From JBBDWR01 sp040902745 (GTDB lineage Bacteria > Actinomycetota > UBA4738 > HRBIN12), in NCBI GenBank assembly GCA_040902745.1, contig JBBDWR010000001.1, positions 1 through 55,386 of the forward strand: a stretch of DNA of 55,386 bases, read 5' to 3'. Of the stretch, positions 42,499 to 52,596 are shown in pieces. The position numbers and the translations under genes were made by a program. The number at the start of each line of letters is the position of its first letter. Position 1 is the stretch's first letter. Under the pieces are notes generated by a model. That model was not told the origin of the DNA. It saw only the letters and a list, made by a program, of their open reading frames with translations, and made no database searches.

Positions 42499-42587
42499 CC
42501 GCGGACTCCTTGCGCGAGCATCCGTTCCAGCGCGAACCGATCCGGGCCTTCAAGCAGGATCGACTGCGGGCCGATGCACCAAGAGTC

Positions 42588-44588
42588 ATGGGTACCCCTA
42601 CACCCGGCACGGGATCGCTTCCTTCGCTGACGGCGCAGGAGGATGACGCACGTCCTTCGGCTGATCCACTCTTCGGACGCCTGTTCCGCGGCACCCATGA
42701 GGGGCTCGCGATCGTCGTCCTGGGAGACGGGAAGATCCTCGAGGCGAACGACGCCTTCCTCCGCCTGACCGGACTCGATCGCGCACAGGCGATCGGCGTG
42801 TCGTCGTTCGACCTCGGACTCTGGGCTGATCTCGGCGGTGAGGGCTCCGCGCGAGCGATCCTCGCCGAACGGACCTGGGTCGAAGACCTCCTCTCCCATG
42901 TCGTGCACCCGAACGGCGAGGTATCGACCCTGCGGCTCTCCGCGGAGATGCTCGCTCAGGGGGAAGAAGAGCAACCGCTGATCCTCGTCCGAGCGACGGA
43001 GGCCTCAAGCCTGGTCGGATCAGACCGATTCCGAGTGCTCCGGGAAGCGGAGGCACGCTACCGGGCCCTGGTGGAGCAGCTTCCCGCGATCGTGTACACG
43101 GAGGCTCCCGACGAGAAGAGCCCGACCGGCTTCCGGGACGTCTACATCAGCCCGCAAACGGTGGACAAGCTCGGCTACACGGCACAGGAGTGGCAGAACG
43201 ACCCGACCCTATGGCAGCGATGCACCCACCCGGAAGATCTACCGGGGCTGCTCGCGGAGGAGGAGCGGACCGCCGAGACCGGGGAGACCTTCTCCTTCAC
43301 CTACCGGATGATCGCGCGCGACGGAGGCATCGTGTGGTTCCACGACGACGCCGTCTGCGTCCGAGACCCCCAGACAGACCGGGACGTGTGGAAAGGCATC
43401 ATGCTCGACATCACCGAGCAGAAGATCGCGGAGGAGCATCTCCGAGAAGCTGAGGCACGATATCGGACGCTGATCGAGCAGATGCCCGCGATCGTCTATC
43501 GATCGGAGAACACCCCTGCGGGCGACTGGCTCTATGTGAGTCCGCAGATCGAGCGGATCCTAGGCTTCACCGCAGAGGAGTGGCTGCTGCATCCGCATCC
43601 CTTCGCCAGCTTCTGCCACCCAGAGGACCTCGCAAGGATCCGGGACGCGGAGGAACAGGCCTTCAGCACAGGCGAGTCGTTCCGCAACGAGTACCGGATG
43701 CGCACCAACGACGGGCGATGGCGTTGGATCCTCGACGAGGCCGAAGTCGTCCACGACGCCAACGGGAACCCGGCGCACCTGCAGGGGCTGATGTTCGACA
43801 TCACCGAGCGAAAAGCGGCGGAAGAGCGGATCCGCAAGGCCCTGGAGCGAGAGCGGGCCGCGAACCAGCGGCTGGCCGAGCTCGACGCCTTGAAGAACAC
43901 GCTACTGCACACCGTCTCCCACGACCTCCGCACACCGCTGACCGCGATCCATGCGGCGGCGGGAACGCTCATGGATCTCAACGACCGGCTGACCGATGCC
44001 GAGCGTAACGACCTGTTCGTCACACTGCTGACTCGTTCGGATCGGATGGAGGAGCTGTTGAGCGACTTGCTCGATCTCGATCGACTCGACCGCGGAGTGG
44101 TCGAGCCTCGTCGCGATCTCGTTGACCTCGCCGAGCTGGTCCCGGCCGTACTTGCGAAGTGCGACGGACTCGACGGGAGAACCATCGAAGTTCACATCCC
44201 TCCCCTCGAGGCTCTCCTGGACCGAACCAAGACCGAGCGCATCGTCGAGAATCTCGTCACGAACGCGGTGCACTACACATCGAGAAAGGTGCCGATCCGA
44301 GTCTTCGCGGAACGCGCACTGGGTGGGGACGACCACCACGACGCTGTCCTGCTGACCGTCGAGGATGAGGGACCCGGAGTGGCGGACGAGGTCAAAACCG
44401 AAATCTTCGAACCGTTCCGGCGAGGTCCCGCCGGCGAGCAGGGACCGACCGGAACGGGGATCGGTCTCTCACTCGTTTCGAGCTTCGCGCAACTCCACGG
44501 CGGACGGGCCTGGGTCGAGGATCGTCCGGGTGGTGGAGCGCGCTTCTGCGTGCTTCTGCCCTCCGGTGATGGGGGCGCATTCGGGTGA
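42588..44588 (+). CDS. Multi-PAS sensor histidine kinase, cytosolic
   Basis: A 666-residue protein without membrane helices. Three PAS domains (about 30-140, 155-280, 285-425, the last two with PAC motifs ending MLDITEQK and MFDITERKAAEE), a coiled coil, HisKA with H445 in TVSHDLRTPLTAIH, and HATPase with NLVTNAVHYTS, DEGPGV and TGTGIGLSLV. ATG 42588 has no good ribosome site; TTG 42510, 11 bp after the previous gene, is possible. No receiver is encoded next to it. Given the proximity, the pseudo-receiver protein upstream may be its partner; this is inference. Confidence 0.88.
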   Translation: MGTPTPGTGSLPSLTAQEDDARPSADPLFGRLFRGTHEGLAIVVLGDGKILEANDAFLRLTGLDRAQAIGVSSFDLGLWADLGGEGSARAILAERTWVEDLLSHVVHPNGEVSTLRLSAEMLAQGEEEQPLILVRATEASSLVGSDRFRVLREAEARYRALVEQLPAIVYTEAPDEKSPTGFRDVYISPQTVDKLGYTAQEWQNDPTLWQRCTHPEDLPGLLAEEERTAETGETFSFTYRMIARDGGIVWFHDDAVCVRDPQTDRDVWKGIMLDITEQKIAEEHLREAEARYRTLIEQMPAIVYRSENTPAGDWLYVSPQIERILGFTAEEWLLHPHPFASFCHPEDLARIRDAEEQAFSTGESFRNEYRMRTNDGRWRWILDEAEVVHDANGNPAHLQGLMFDITERKAAEERIRKALERERAANQRLAELDALKNTLLHTVSHDLRTPLTAIHAAAGTLMDLNDRLTDAERNDLFVTLLTRSDRMEELLSDLLDLDRLDRGVVEPRRDLVDLAELVPAVLAKCDGLDGRTIEVHIPPLEALLDRTKTERIVENLVTNAVHYTSRKVPIRVFAERALGGDDHHDAVLLTVEDEGPGVADEVKTEIFEPFRRGPAGEQGPTGTGIGLSLVSSFAQLHGGRAWVEDRPGGGARFCVLLPSGDGGAFG

Positions 44589-44691
44589 CGCCTCGGTCAG
44601 CCGCACTCTCGTGATCCTGCGCCGTGGAACGACGACCCCTCGATGGGAAGCAACTCCCACGCGTGGGGATCGGATGCGAGCGGTGCTTGGA

Positions 44692-46233
44692 TCAGCCGGC
44701 CGGCGACCGAACCGGCACCGCGCTCCGATAGGTCGAGAGGACATCTCGGAACTCGTCGCTCTCGAGCACGCTTGAGGGCACAGGACCGAAGACTCCCCGC
44801 GCGATGGCGTCGTAGAGACCGCCGGTGGAGCCGGGGTCGGTCATCGCCTGCTGATCCGCCAGCGCGAGCATCTCCGGCGGGAGCAGCGTCGCTCCCGACT
44901 CGGCGGTTGTCGGCATCACCATGCGGGCGGGCTCGCCTGCGTCCCCTCCTGGCAGCACCATGAGGGCCGAGATCGCCCAGCGCTCCGGCTCATCCGTGGG
45001 CCGGTTCACCAAACACCCACCCGCTCGCCGGCGCTGACAGTATTTGCCGCGAGGCTTGACCCACATCGTCGCGCCGCCGCCGCCGTCCATATTGATCGCC
45101 CAGGTCGCGCCGAGTTTCTTGAACTCGTTCGCGAAGCGCTCGAGGTTGACGCCCACCGACCACCCCGGCCGGCGCCCGTCGACGACCACGATGAAGATCT
45201 TGCAGGTATCCGTCGTCTTCTCGGTCGCGCAGCCCTTGTTGAAACCGACCCCCGTGCGGGGGTTCCTGGCACAGAAGTACCCGAGCGCGCAGCCACCTTT
45301 GGGAGCGACGTTGCGGGGCTTGCCGTCCCCGTCCGGATCGGTCAGCAGCTGCGGCGAGCCGCCGATCACGTCGGCAACTTTCTTCCAACCGACCGTCCAG
45401 CGGATATCGATCGTGTCGCCATCCTTCAAGGGCTTGATGAAGTTCGCCGCCTGCGTCGAGCCGCGTTTCGTGCCGACCACGATCGCGCCGAGACCGGCGA
45501 AGTTCGTCGGGTTCCCGTCGGGGCACGGGTCGTTCCAGGTCTCCGCCACCCGCATCGTTCGGGTCACGCCGTCGTCGTCGACGCGCCGACGGCCCTCCGC
45601 CCCGTCGACCGGGACCAAGCGAACCGAGCACAGTCCCGGGCCGGGCTTCTGCTTGTTGCCGCCCACGGGGGTCCACACGGCGATGTGACCGCCTTTGCCC
45701 TCTCCGGAGTTCCACTGGTCGATCAGGAAGTTCTGCCCGTTGCCCTCGAGCGGCCTTCCGAAGCCCTTGGGTCCCGGGCGCTGAGCGTAGGCGCGCAGCT
45801 CGTCGTGGGCGAGGGAGAACGCCACGCCGGTCTGCCGTCCGGCCGTTCGAAGATCTCCGTCCTCCGCGCTGGTGTGCACGGGGTAGCCGTCCTTCGCGAA
45901 GTCGCCGTTGACCGCAGCGAGGGCGTTGTAGTTGGATCCGATCTTGCTCGTGGGCGTGTAGCCCCCGAATACGTTCGACGCCGCGCCCACGTCGACCGAC
46001 GCGTTCTGCTTCTGCGGATCGGTGACCGTGATGATCCGCATCCGCACGGGACCGTCCGAATACGCCTTGGTCGTGAGCGTGACGCCGGGCTTGAGCTTGT
46101 AGCTGCGCTTGCTCACGCGGGCAGACGCCCCGCCGGCAGGACCGAACAGCACGAGTGACAAAGCGAGTGCCAGACCGAGACTCAGGATCGAGCGGGCGGT
46201 CCGGCGTGGGGAGGAGCTTTTCGTTCGGCCCAC
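44692..46233 (-). CDS. Secreted phosphodiester glycosidase (NAGPA-domain) protein
   Basis: A 513-residue protein. GTG 46233 follows AGGAGGG and gives a signal peptide (GRTKSSSPRRTARSILSL plus a hydrophobic run, cut near ASA). The NAGPA/phosphodiester glycosidase domain shows 'VTDPQKQNASVDVG', ALAAVNGDFA, 'FIVVVDGRRPGWSVGVNLERFA', ATWAINMDGGGGATMWV. In other bacteria such enzymes trim sugar-phosphodiesters in cell-wall polymers. Several cysteines probably form disulfides in inserted loops. The frame extends to 46308, but that part lacks a ribosome site. Confidence 0.88.
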   Translation of the reverse strand: MGRTKSSSPRRTARSILSLGLALALSLVLFGPAGGASARVSKRSYKLKPGVTLTTKAYSDGPVRMRIITVTDPQKQNASVDVGAASNVFGGYTPTSKIGSNYNALAAVNGDFAKDGYPVHTSAEDGDLRTAGRQTGVAFSLAHDELRAYAQRPGPKGFGRPLEGNGQNFLIDQWNSGEGKGGHIAVWTPVGGNKQKPGPGLCSVRLVPVDGAEGRRRVDDDGVTRTMRVAETWNDPCPDGNPTNFAGLGAIVVGTKRGSTQAANFIKPLKDGDTIDIRWTVGWKKVADVIGGSPQLLTDPDGDGKPRNVAPKGGCALGYFCARNPRTGVGFNKGCATEKTTDTCKIFIVVVDGRRPGWSVGVNLERFANEFKKLGATWAINMDGGGGATMWVKPRGKYCQRRRAGGCLVNRPTDEPERWAISALMVLPGGDAGEPARMVMPTTAESGATLLPPEMLALADQQAMTDPGSTGGLYDAIARGVFGPVPSSVLESDEFRDVLSTYRSAVPVRSPAG

Positions 46234-46465
46234 GGGTCTATCCCTCCTAGCTTCCGTGGTCGACAGCCACACCAGAACGACCGAGGATAGCGAGGAAGGA
46301 CTAGTCATGGAACCCCGACCAAAGTCCTAGTAAGCACGCCGTCCCCAGGACTTCCGGATTCGGACGCCCACCGGACGCCCCCGGGCCACGCTCAGGTCGT
46401 TTTCGACCTGCGCCGATACACCCCCTACGGACACCTGCCGTCACGTCGCCCAGGAGGAGCCCACC

Positions 46466-48148
46466 GTGCTGTCCGCCCGCCCGATCCCCGACCAGTCCGG
46501 CACACAACCGGGATCCGGGTCCCCGGCTGCGGTCACCGGCGCCCCGCCTATCACCCACGCGGGTGCCGACGCCGACCGACGCACCGCACTCCTCGCCGCC
46601 GTGGCCCGGATCGCGCAGCGATTCGTCCGCGAAGACGACTGGCGCGCAGCCGTCCCCGGCGCCCTGGCAGAGCTCGGCGAAGCGGCGGGGGTCGGTCGCG
46701 TCTACGTGTTCGAGAACCACGCCGGTCCCGAAGACAGGGTGCACCACAGCCTTCGGTTCGAATGGCTCGCCGACGACGTTCACGGGTTCATCGACGATCC
46801 GTCGATGCAGAACATGCCTATCGGGAGGGATCCGGTCCCGGCTGGTTCGATGAGGTCGCCGCCGGCCGGACCGTCTGCACCTCGATGGCGGAAGAAACCG
46901 ATCCCCACAAGCGCGCCTCGATGCAGCGATGGGGGATCATCTCGATCGCCGTCGTCCCGATCCACGTCCAGGGCTCGTGGTGGGGATACGTGGCCTACGA
47001 CGACGTGGAGACACCGCGGCCATGGACGGCGGGCGAACTCGACGCGCTCCGGACGGCTGCCGGTCTCATGGCTGCGGCGATCGAACGCCGCCGGGATCGC
47101 CTCCAACGCCATGCCGCCGCTGAGAAGTATCGTGCCCTCGTCGAGCAGGTGCCCTCCGTGGTCTACGCCGAGTATCTCGACGGCCCCGAGGGAGACGAGA
47201 TGGGCGAGAGCTACATGAGCCCCCGGGTGACCTCGCTGTTCGGCTACTCGCCTCAGGAATGGCTCGACGTCCGTACCTTCTGGAACGACATCGTCCACCC
47301 TGAGGACTTCGCCCGACTGCGTGCGCTCGCCGACCGCTCCCTCGAGCAGGGCGATCCGTGGCACGTCGAGTATCGGATACGCCGCGGACGGACGGGTCCG
47401 TTGGGTCCTCGACGAAGCCACGATGCTCGCCGACCCGTCGGGGGAACCGTTCGTGTGGCAGGGGGTCGTGACCGACATCACCGAAGCCAAGAACGCGGAG
47501 GCGGACCGCCGTAAGCTCCTCAGGCCCGTGGTCGAGGCGCAGGAACAAGAGCGACGCCGGATCGCCTCCGACGTGCACGACGACCAGATCCAAAAACTCA
47601 CCGCCGTCAGTCTGCGGCTGCAGACCTTCCGGCGGCACGTGAAAGGTGAGCAGGCGTTGGACGACCTGCGCGCGCTCGAACAGACCGTCGGACGCGCGAT
47701 CGAGAGCCTGCGTCACCTCCTCTTCGAACTCCGACCGAAGCTGCTGGACGACGTCGGACTCACGGCCGCCTTGACGCAGTACGCGCGCCGAGCGGAACTG
47801 GAGTCGGGGATCGCGCACGTCGTGGTCGGGGATCTCGAGGTGGAACCCCCATCCGAGGTGCGCGGTGTGGCCTACCGGATCGCACAGGAAGCGCTCTCCA
47901 ACGCACGGCGCCATGCGGACGCCGATCAGATCGAGGTACAGCTCCTGAGCGTTGACGACGCCGTGCTCGTGCGAGTGATCGACGACGGAGCCGGATTCGA
48001 TCGGCGATCCAGCGAGGAGGTCGAGGGACATCTCGGCCTGTCGACGATGCGGGAGCGTGCGGAACTCGCGGGTGGGTGGTGGCGGATCCGGTCGACGTCC
48101 GGGCGCGGAACGACCGTGGAGTTCGGACTGCCGCTGCACCCACGATAG
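46466..48148 (+). pseudogene. NarL-type GAF-PAS histidine kinase broken by two compensating frameshifts
   Basis: AGGAGG precedes GTG 46466. Frame 1 encodes most of a GAF domain up to about 46820 ('SMQNMPI'); frame 2 continues GPGWFDEVAAGRTVCTSMAE through a PAS domain ('YMSPRVTSLFGYSPQEW') to about 47385; frame 1 returns with AADGRVRWVLDEAT, then HisKA_3 with EQERRRIASDVHDDQIQKLT and HATPase (AQEALSNARRHADAD, GLSTMRERAELAGG). Overall it would be about 560 residues. The two shifts cancel and all three parts are conserved, so base errors in the assembly are as likely as a real pseudogene. No LuxR-type regulator lies next to it. Confidence 0.8.
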
Positions 48149-48188
48149 GCTGGACCACGATCCCGAGCCGACGGCCCGGACAGAACGG

Positions 48189-49724
48189 ATGGTTCCCATC
48201 ACGCGACATCCACATGCTGCTCCCTTGCTGCTGTTCGCCGCACTCGCCTCGGTTTTGGCTGCCGCGATGCCGGGAGCGCAGGCCGGTGGCGCGCTCGATG
48301 CCGCGGAGGTCTCGATGACGATGGGTTCGACCACAGTGGCGTCGGGTGGGTGCACCACGACGACGATCTCGGTGGATCCGGACAAGACGGGTCAGCAGGT
48401 CCAACTGCAGCGACGCACGCGCGAGGGTTGGAGAACCCTGTCCACCGCCGTGCTCGGGTCGGGGTCGACGGTGACACTTCGACGGTGCTTCGGCTGGTCG
48501 GATCTGGGCAGCGTGCGTCTTCGAGCCCGGTGGCCCAAGCAGGATGCGTCGAACGCCACGGGGATAGGCCCCGTACGGACGGTGCGCGTTGTTCGCGCAA
48601 AGTGGATGCGCCGAGTCGACCGGCTCGTTCGGGGACGCGCGATCGGCGTCTCCGTCGGGGTGGGAACGGTCGCCGGTAACCCGGACGACGACGCCTATCT
48701 GTACCGGCGTGCGGACGGGACCCGTCGCACACCCGCGTCCAACGAGAAGCTTCTGCTGTCGATGGCCGCGCTCGAACGGTTCGGATCGAGCCACATCTTC
48801 CCGACGAAGGCGGCCGCAACGGGCGCCGGAGACGGCGTGGTCGGGAACCTGTGGATCCTCGGCACCGGGGATCCGGAGGTCGGCGGAGGCAGAATGCACG
48901 TGCTCGCCCACCGGCTGCGCGACGCGGGGCTTCGTCGCGTGCGTGGACGGGTCCTGGGAAGCACCGGGGGGTTTCGCCGCGACTGGTGGGCGAAGGGGTG
49001 GAAGCGGTTCTTCCCCGACGTCGAGATCCCGTTGCCCACGGCACTGACCTGGCGAGGGAACCGGGTCCGTGGTCACCACATCCGGGATCCGGAGCGCCGG
49101 GCGGCCGCCGCTCTCACCCAGGAGCTGCGACGGGCCGGGATCGTCGTGAAGGGACGGCCGGGTGCCGGCAAGCCGCCGGGAGGACTGCCGCTGGTCGCAC
49201 AGGCCCGGTCTCCTGTGTTGTCGACGCTGCTTCGCCACCAGAACGTGCACTCACGCAACTTCTTCGCCGAGGTCCTCGGAAAGGCTCTTGGGGCGGATCG
49301 CTTCGGCCACCCCGGAACCATCCGGAAGGGAGCGCGCGCGATCGAGGCGTTCGGACGAACGCACGGTGTTCGCGTCCGCTCCTTCGATTCCTCAGGACTG
49401 TCGTACGCGAATCGGGTCGCGCCGGGCGGGATCGTGCGGCTGCTCTGGGCCGCCGAGGAGCAGCCGTGGCTGGGCGCGCTGCGATCCAGTCTTCCCGCCG
49501 CAGGCCAAGGGACGCTGCGCGGCCGGCTGCGCGGAGTCACACTGCGAGCGAAAACGGGGACGCTCACCGACATCTCCGCGCTGTCGGGGTGGGTCTGGCT
49601 GGAACAGGAGGACCGCTGGGCCACGTTCTCGATCCTTTCGAGAGGCATGCGCAAGGACACGGCTTCGGGGATCGAAGATCGGATCGTGCGCGCGATCACC
49701 GGCGGAGCGCGCGTGCCCGACTGA
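48189..49724 (+). CDS. D-alanyl-D-alanine carboxypeptidase/endopeptidase (peptidase S13)
   Basis: A 511-residue exported protein. Signal peptide 1-33 (MVPITRHPHAAPLLLFAAL, cut near AQA); an Ig-like N-terminal region (about 35-135); then the S13 penicillin-binding fold with SNEKLL (SxxK nucleophile), SSGLSYANRV (SxN region) and AKTGTLTDISALSGW (KTG). It trims peptidoglycan stem peptides in the envelope. ATG 48189 is about 40 bp after the frameshifted kinase; the frame upstream to 48057 overlaps that gene and is rejected as start. The extra N-terminal domain is unusual for the family. Confidence 0.9.
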   Translation: MVPITRHPHAAPLLLFAALASVLAAAMPGAQAGGALDAAEVSMTMGSTTVASGGCTTTTISVDPDKTGQQVQLQRRTREGWRTLSTAVLGSGSTVTLRRCFGWSDLGSVRLRARWPKQDASNATGIGPVRTVRVVRAKWMRRVDRLVRGRAIGVSVGVGTVAGNPDDDAYLYRRADGTRRTPASNEKLLLSMAALERFGSSHIFPTKAAATGAGDGVVGNLWILGTGDPEVGGGRMHVLAHRLRDAGLRRVRGRVLGSTGGFRRDWWAKGWKRFFPDVEIPLPTALTWRGNRVRGHHIRDPERRAAAALTQELRRAGIVVKGRPGAGKPPGGLPLVAQARSPVLSTLLRHQNVHSRNFFAEVLGKALGADRFGHPGTIRKGARAIEAFGRTHGVRVRSFDSSGLSYANRVAPGGIVRLLWAAEEQPWLGALRSSLPAAGQGTLRGRLRGVTLRAKTGTLTDISALSGWVWLEQEDRWATFSILSRGMRKDTASGIEDRIVRAITGGARVPD

Positions 49725-49792
49725 CCGCACGAGATCGGACCCACCTCGTCGCGCTCCCGTGATCTCGATGATGGGCGGGCTAGGCTCGCGCC

Positions 49793-51016
49793 GTGAGCAC
49801 GGCAACGAAACTGCGCGCGCTCGCGGATGCAACGCCCGACTCGCGGGATCGATACGTCGACTTCCTGCGCGCGTTCAGCATCCTCGCGGTCGTGATCGGT
49901 CACTGGCTGATCGGCGTGATCTGGTGGCAGGGCGGCGTGATCCGTCAGACCAGCGCGATCGGGATCACGCCGTGGATGTGGCTCGCGACGTGGTTCTTCC
50001 AAGTGATGCCGCTGTTCTTCTTCGTCGGCGGGTTCTCCAACCTCGTCTCGTTGGAGTCGTCTCGCCGCCGTGGGGAACCTGTCGTTACGTTCCTGCGCAG
50101 CAGAAGCATGCGACTGTTGAAGCCGAGCGCGGTGTTCCTCGGCGTCTGGCTGGTCGTACAGATCGCCCTGCACCTGCTGAACATCGGTGGCGGTGCGGGT
50201 CCGACCGTGTGGGGCGACACGCATCTGTTGCGCGGCATGAAGCCACCCGGCGCCACGATCCCATTCGGACCGCTCTGGTTCCTCCCCGTTTACCTCGTCG
50301 TCATCCTGCTGGCCCCACCGATGGTGTGGTTGCACAAGCGGTTCGGCGTGTGGGTGCCGATCGCGCTGCTCCTCGCGATCGGCGCGGTCGACGCCGTGGG
50401 ATTCGCCGGCGGTCATCCAGGGGTCCGCTACATCAACGTGTTGCTGGTCTGGTTGCTCCCCCATCAGTTGGGGTTCTTCTATGCAGATGGTCGGCTCGCG
50501 CGACTGTCGCGGGGCGTGCTCGCGGCGATGGCCCTGGTGGGCATCGCCGCGCTGATCGTGCTGACCAACCCTCCGTTGTTCCAAGCGCTCGGCGATGTCG
50601 GGCCACGATGGTTCTCCGGACTGCGTGCGTATCCGAAGAGCCTGCTCGGCACCGATCTGGAGCCGATCGCGAACACCTACCCGCCGACACTGCCGATGGT
50701 GGCGATGACGTTGTGGTCGATCGGCGTCGGGATGCTTCTGCGCGATCCTGCGAACCGATGGCTGCGCCGCACCGGACCGTGGATGGTCACGATCTACGTG
50801 AATAGCGTGATCATGACCCTGTACCTGTGGCACATGACCGCCTACCTGCTCGCGATCTTGGTGCTGTGGCCGCTCGGCTTCGGGCACCAGACCGAAAGCA
50901 CCTGGCGCTGGTGGCTCGAGCGCCCGATCTGGGTCGTGGTTCCGGGCGCGTTCCTCGCGGTGCTGGTCGCGCTCTTCGGAAGGTTCGAGCGCCCCACCCG
51001 GGCATCCAGCACTTAG
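49793..51016 (+). CDS. Acyltransferase-3-type integral membrane protein
   Basis: A 407-residue protein with about ten membrane helices. The start 'RDRYVDFLRAFSILAVVIGHW' with the histidine after helix 1 is the mark of the acyltransferase-3/OafB family, and FFFVGGFSN and 'GPLWFLPVYLVVILLAPP' fit. These enzymes acylate extracellular sugars, lipids or peptidoglycan. Start GTG 49793. The last four bases overlap the stop of the convergent cimA. Confidence 0.88.
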   Translation: MSTATKLRALADATPDSRDRYVDFLRAFSILAVVIGHWLIGVIWWQGGVIRQTSAIGITPWMWLATWFFQVMPLFFFVGGFSNLVSLESSRRRGEPVVTFLRSRSMRLLKPSAVFLGVWLVVQIALHLLNIGGGAGPTVWGDTHLLRGMKPPGATIPFGPLWFLPVYLVVILLAPPMVWLHKRFGVWVPIALLLAIGAVDAVGFAGGHPGVRYINVLLVWLLPHQLGFFYADGRLARLSRGVLAAMALVGIAALIVLTNPPLFQALGDVGPRWFSGLRAYPKSLLGTDLEPIANTYPPTLPMVAMTLWSIGVGMLLRDPANRWLRRTGPWMVTIYVNSVIMTLYLWHMTAYLLAILVLWPLGFGHQTESTWRWWLERPIWVVVPGAFLAVLVALFGRFERPTRASST

Positions 51017-52596
51017 TTGTCGGCGTGCTCGCGCGGGTGCAGCAGGCCGAACGTGTAGCCCTCTGTGAGGGCCTCCCACGACGCCTCGATGATGTTGTCG
51101 CTCACGCCGACCGTGGTCCACTCGTGTTCGCCGTTGCTCATGTCGATCAGCACTCGGACGACGGCACCGGTGCCGATCGTCTCGTCCAGCACGCGGACGC
51201 GGTAGTCCTCCAGGCTCATGCGGCCGAGTTCGGGATACGCGTTCGCCAGCGCCTTACGCAGCGCGTTGTCGAGGGCGCCGACAGGACCCGCCCCTTCGGC
51301 GGTCTCGATGTGACGTTGTCCGCCTACCAACGCCTTCACGGTCGCCTCGGCGATCGCACCTTCGTCGTATCGCTCCTCCACCTCGGCCTTGTAGCTCTCG
51401 ATCTCGAAGTAGTCCTGCTGCCATCCCTCTGCACGGCGCATCAACATCTCGAGCGAGGCATCGGCCAGGTCGAACGTGTAGCCCTTCGACTCCATCTGTT
51501 TCAGCTGTCCGACCAGCGTTCGGATCGCCTCGTCGTGCAACTGCAGCCCGTACTCCGACGCTTTCATCTTCAGGGTCGAGCCGCCGCCGAGATCGCTGGC
51601 GACCACTCCGCGATGATTGCCGACCAACTCGGGACGAACGTGCTCGTAGGCTTCTGCGAGGCGCGCGATGCCGCTGGTATGCAGTCCGGCCTTGTGGGTG
51701 AACGCGTAGCGCCCCACGTAGGGAGCGTGCGACTGCGGCATCACGTTCGCGACCTCGGCCACGTAGTGCGCGAGTTCGGTCAGGCGCTCGATCGCGCCGT
51801 CGGGAAGGACCTCGATCCCCATCTTCAGGGCGAGGTTGGCGCTGATCGGAACGATGTCGGCGTTGCCCACGCGTTCCCCGTAGCCGTTCACGGTGCCCTG
51901 CACCTGCAGAACGCCGGCGTCCACCGCAACCAGGGAGTTCGCGACCGCGCAGCCGGCATCGTCGTGCACATGGATCCCGAGCGCCGCGGTCGCCTGCTCG
52001 GCGACCTCCCCGACGATCCTGGAGATGTCGTGCGGGAGCATCCCGCCGTTGGTGTCACACAACACCAGGCGTTCGGCGCCGGCCTCCTCCGCGGCCGCGA
52101 GCACCGCGAGCGAGAAGGCCGGGTTCGCGCGATACCCGTCGAAGAAATGCTCCGCGTCGAAGAACACACGCCGACCCTCGCCGACGAGGAAGGCGATCGA
52201 ATCCCCGACCATCCGCACGCCCTCGTCCAGGTCGGTGCGCAACGCCTCGGTCACGTGCAGATCCCAGGACTTGCCGACGATGCACACGACACTCGTTCCG
52301 GTGTCGAGCAGCTCCCGAAGAACCGCGGAGTCCTCTGCAGCCTCCCCAGCTTTGCGCGTCATGCCGAAGGAGGTCAACGTCGCGTGCTTGAGCGTCTCTT
52401 TGGTCGCGAGCTTGAAGAACTCCGAGTCGCGTGGGTTCGCACCGGGCCAGCCGCCCTCGATGAAGGGGAATCCCACCTCGTCGAGCTTGTGCAGGATGCG
52501 CAGCCGGTCCTCGATCGTGTACGACAGGTCCGATCGCTGCGCCCCGTCTCGCAAGGTGGTGTCGTACAGCTCGACCGTTCGCGCTGGGTCGCTCAC
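51013..52596 (-). CDS. cimA: (R)-citramalate synthase
   Basis: A 527-residue HMGL-like enzyme. The barrel has LYDTTLRDGAQRSDLSYTIE, DTNGGMLPHDI and GIHVHDDAGCAVANSLVA (metal HxH), and the C-terminal LeuA dimer/regulatory domain is present. Condenses pyruvate with acetyl-CoA to citramalate, the first step to 2-oxobutyrate independent of threonine; the type that begins with TTLRDGAQ is usually CimA (homocitrate synthase-like proteins are the alternative). Overlaps leuB by four bases (ATGA), so it is the last gene of the operon. Confidence 0.9.
   Translation of the reverse strand: MSDPARTVELYDTTLRDGAQRSDLSYTIEDRLRILHKLDEVGFPFIEGGWPGANPRDSEFFKLATKETLKHATLTSFGMTRKAGEAAEDSAVLRELLDTGTSVVCIVGKSWDLHVTEALRTDLDEGVRMVGDSIAFLVGEGRRVFFDAEHFFDGYRANPAFSLAVLAAAEEAGAERLVLCDTNGGMLPHDISRIVGEVAEQATAALGIHVHDDAGCAVANSLVAVDAGVLQVQGTVNGYGERVGNADIVPISANLALKMGIEVLPDGAIERLTELAHYVAEVANVMPQSHAPYVGRYAFTHKAGLHTSGIARLAEAYEHVRPELVGNHRGVVASDLGGGSTLKMKASEYGLQLHDEAIRTLVGQLKQMESKGYTFDLADASLEMLMRRAEGWQQDYFEIESYKAEVEERYDEGAIAEATVKALVGGQRHIETAEGAGPVGALDNALRKALANAYPELGRMSLEDYRVRVLDETIGTGAVVRVLIDMSNGEHEWTTVGVSDNIIEASWEALTEGYTFGLLHPREHADN

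Noticed and set aside
44656..44667. Palindrome CCCACGCGTGGG as a terminator between the PAS kinase and phosphodiester glycosidase genes
   Set aside because: A perfect palindrome with no loop cannot form a good RNA hairpin; it could be a protein site, but nothing supports that further.
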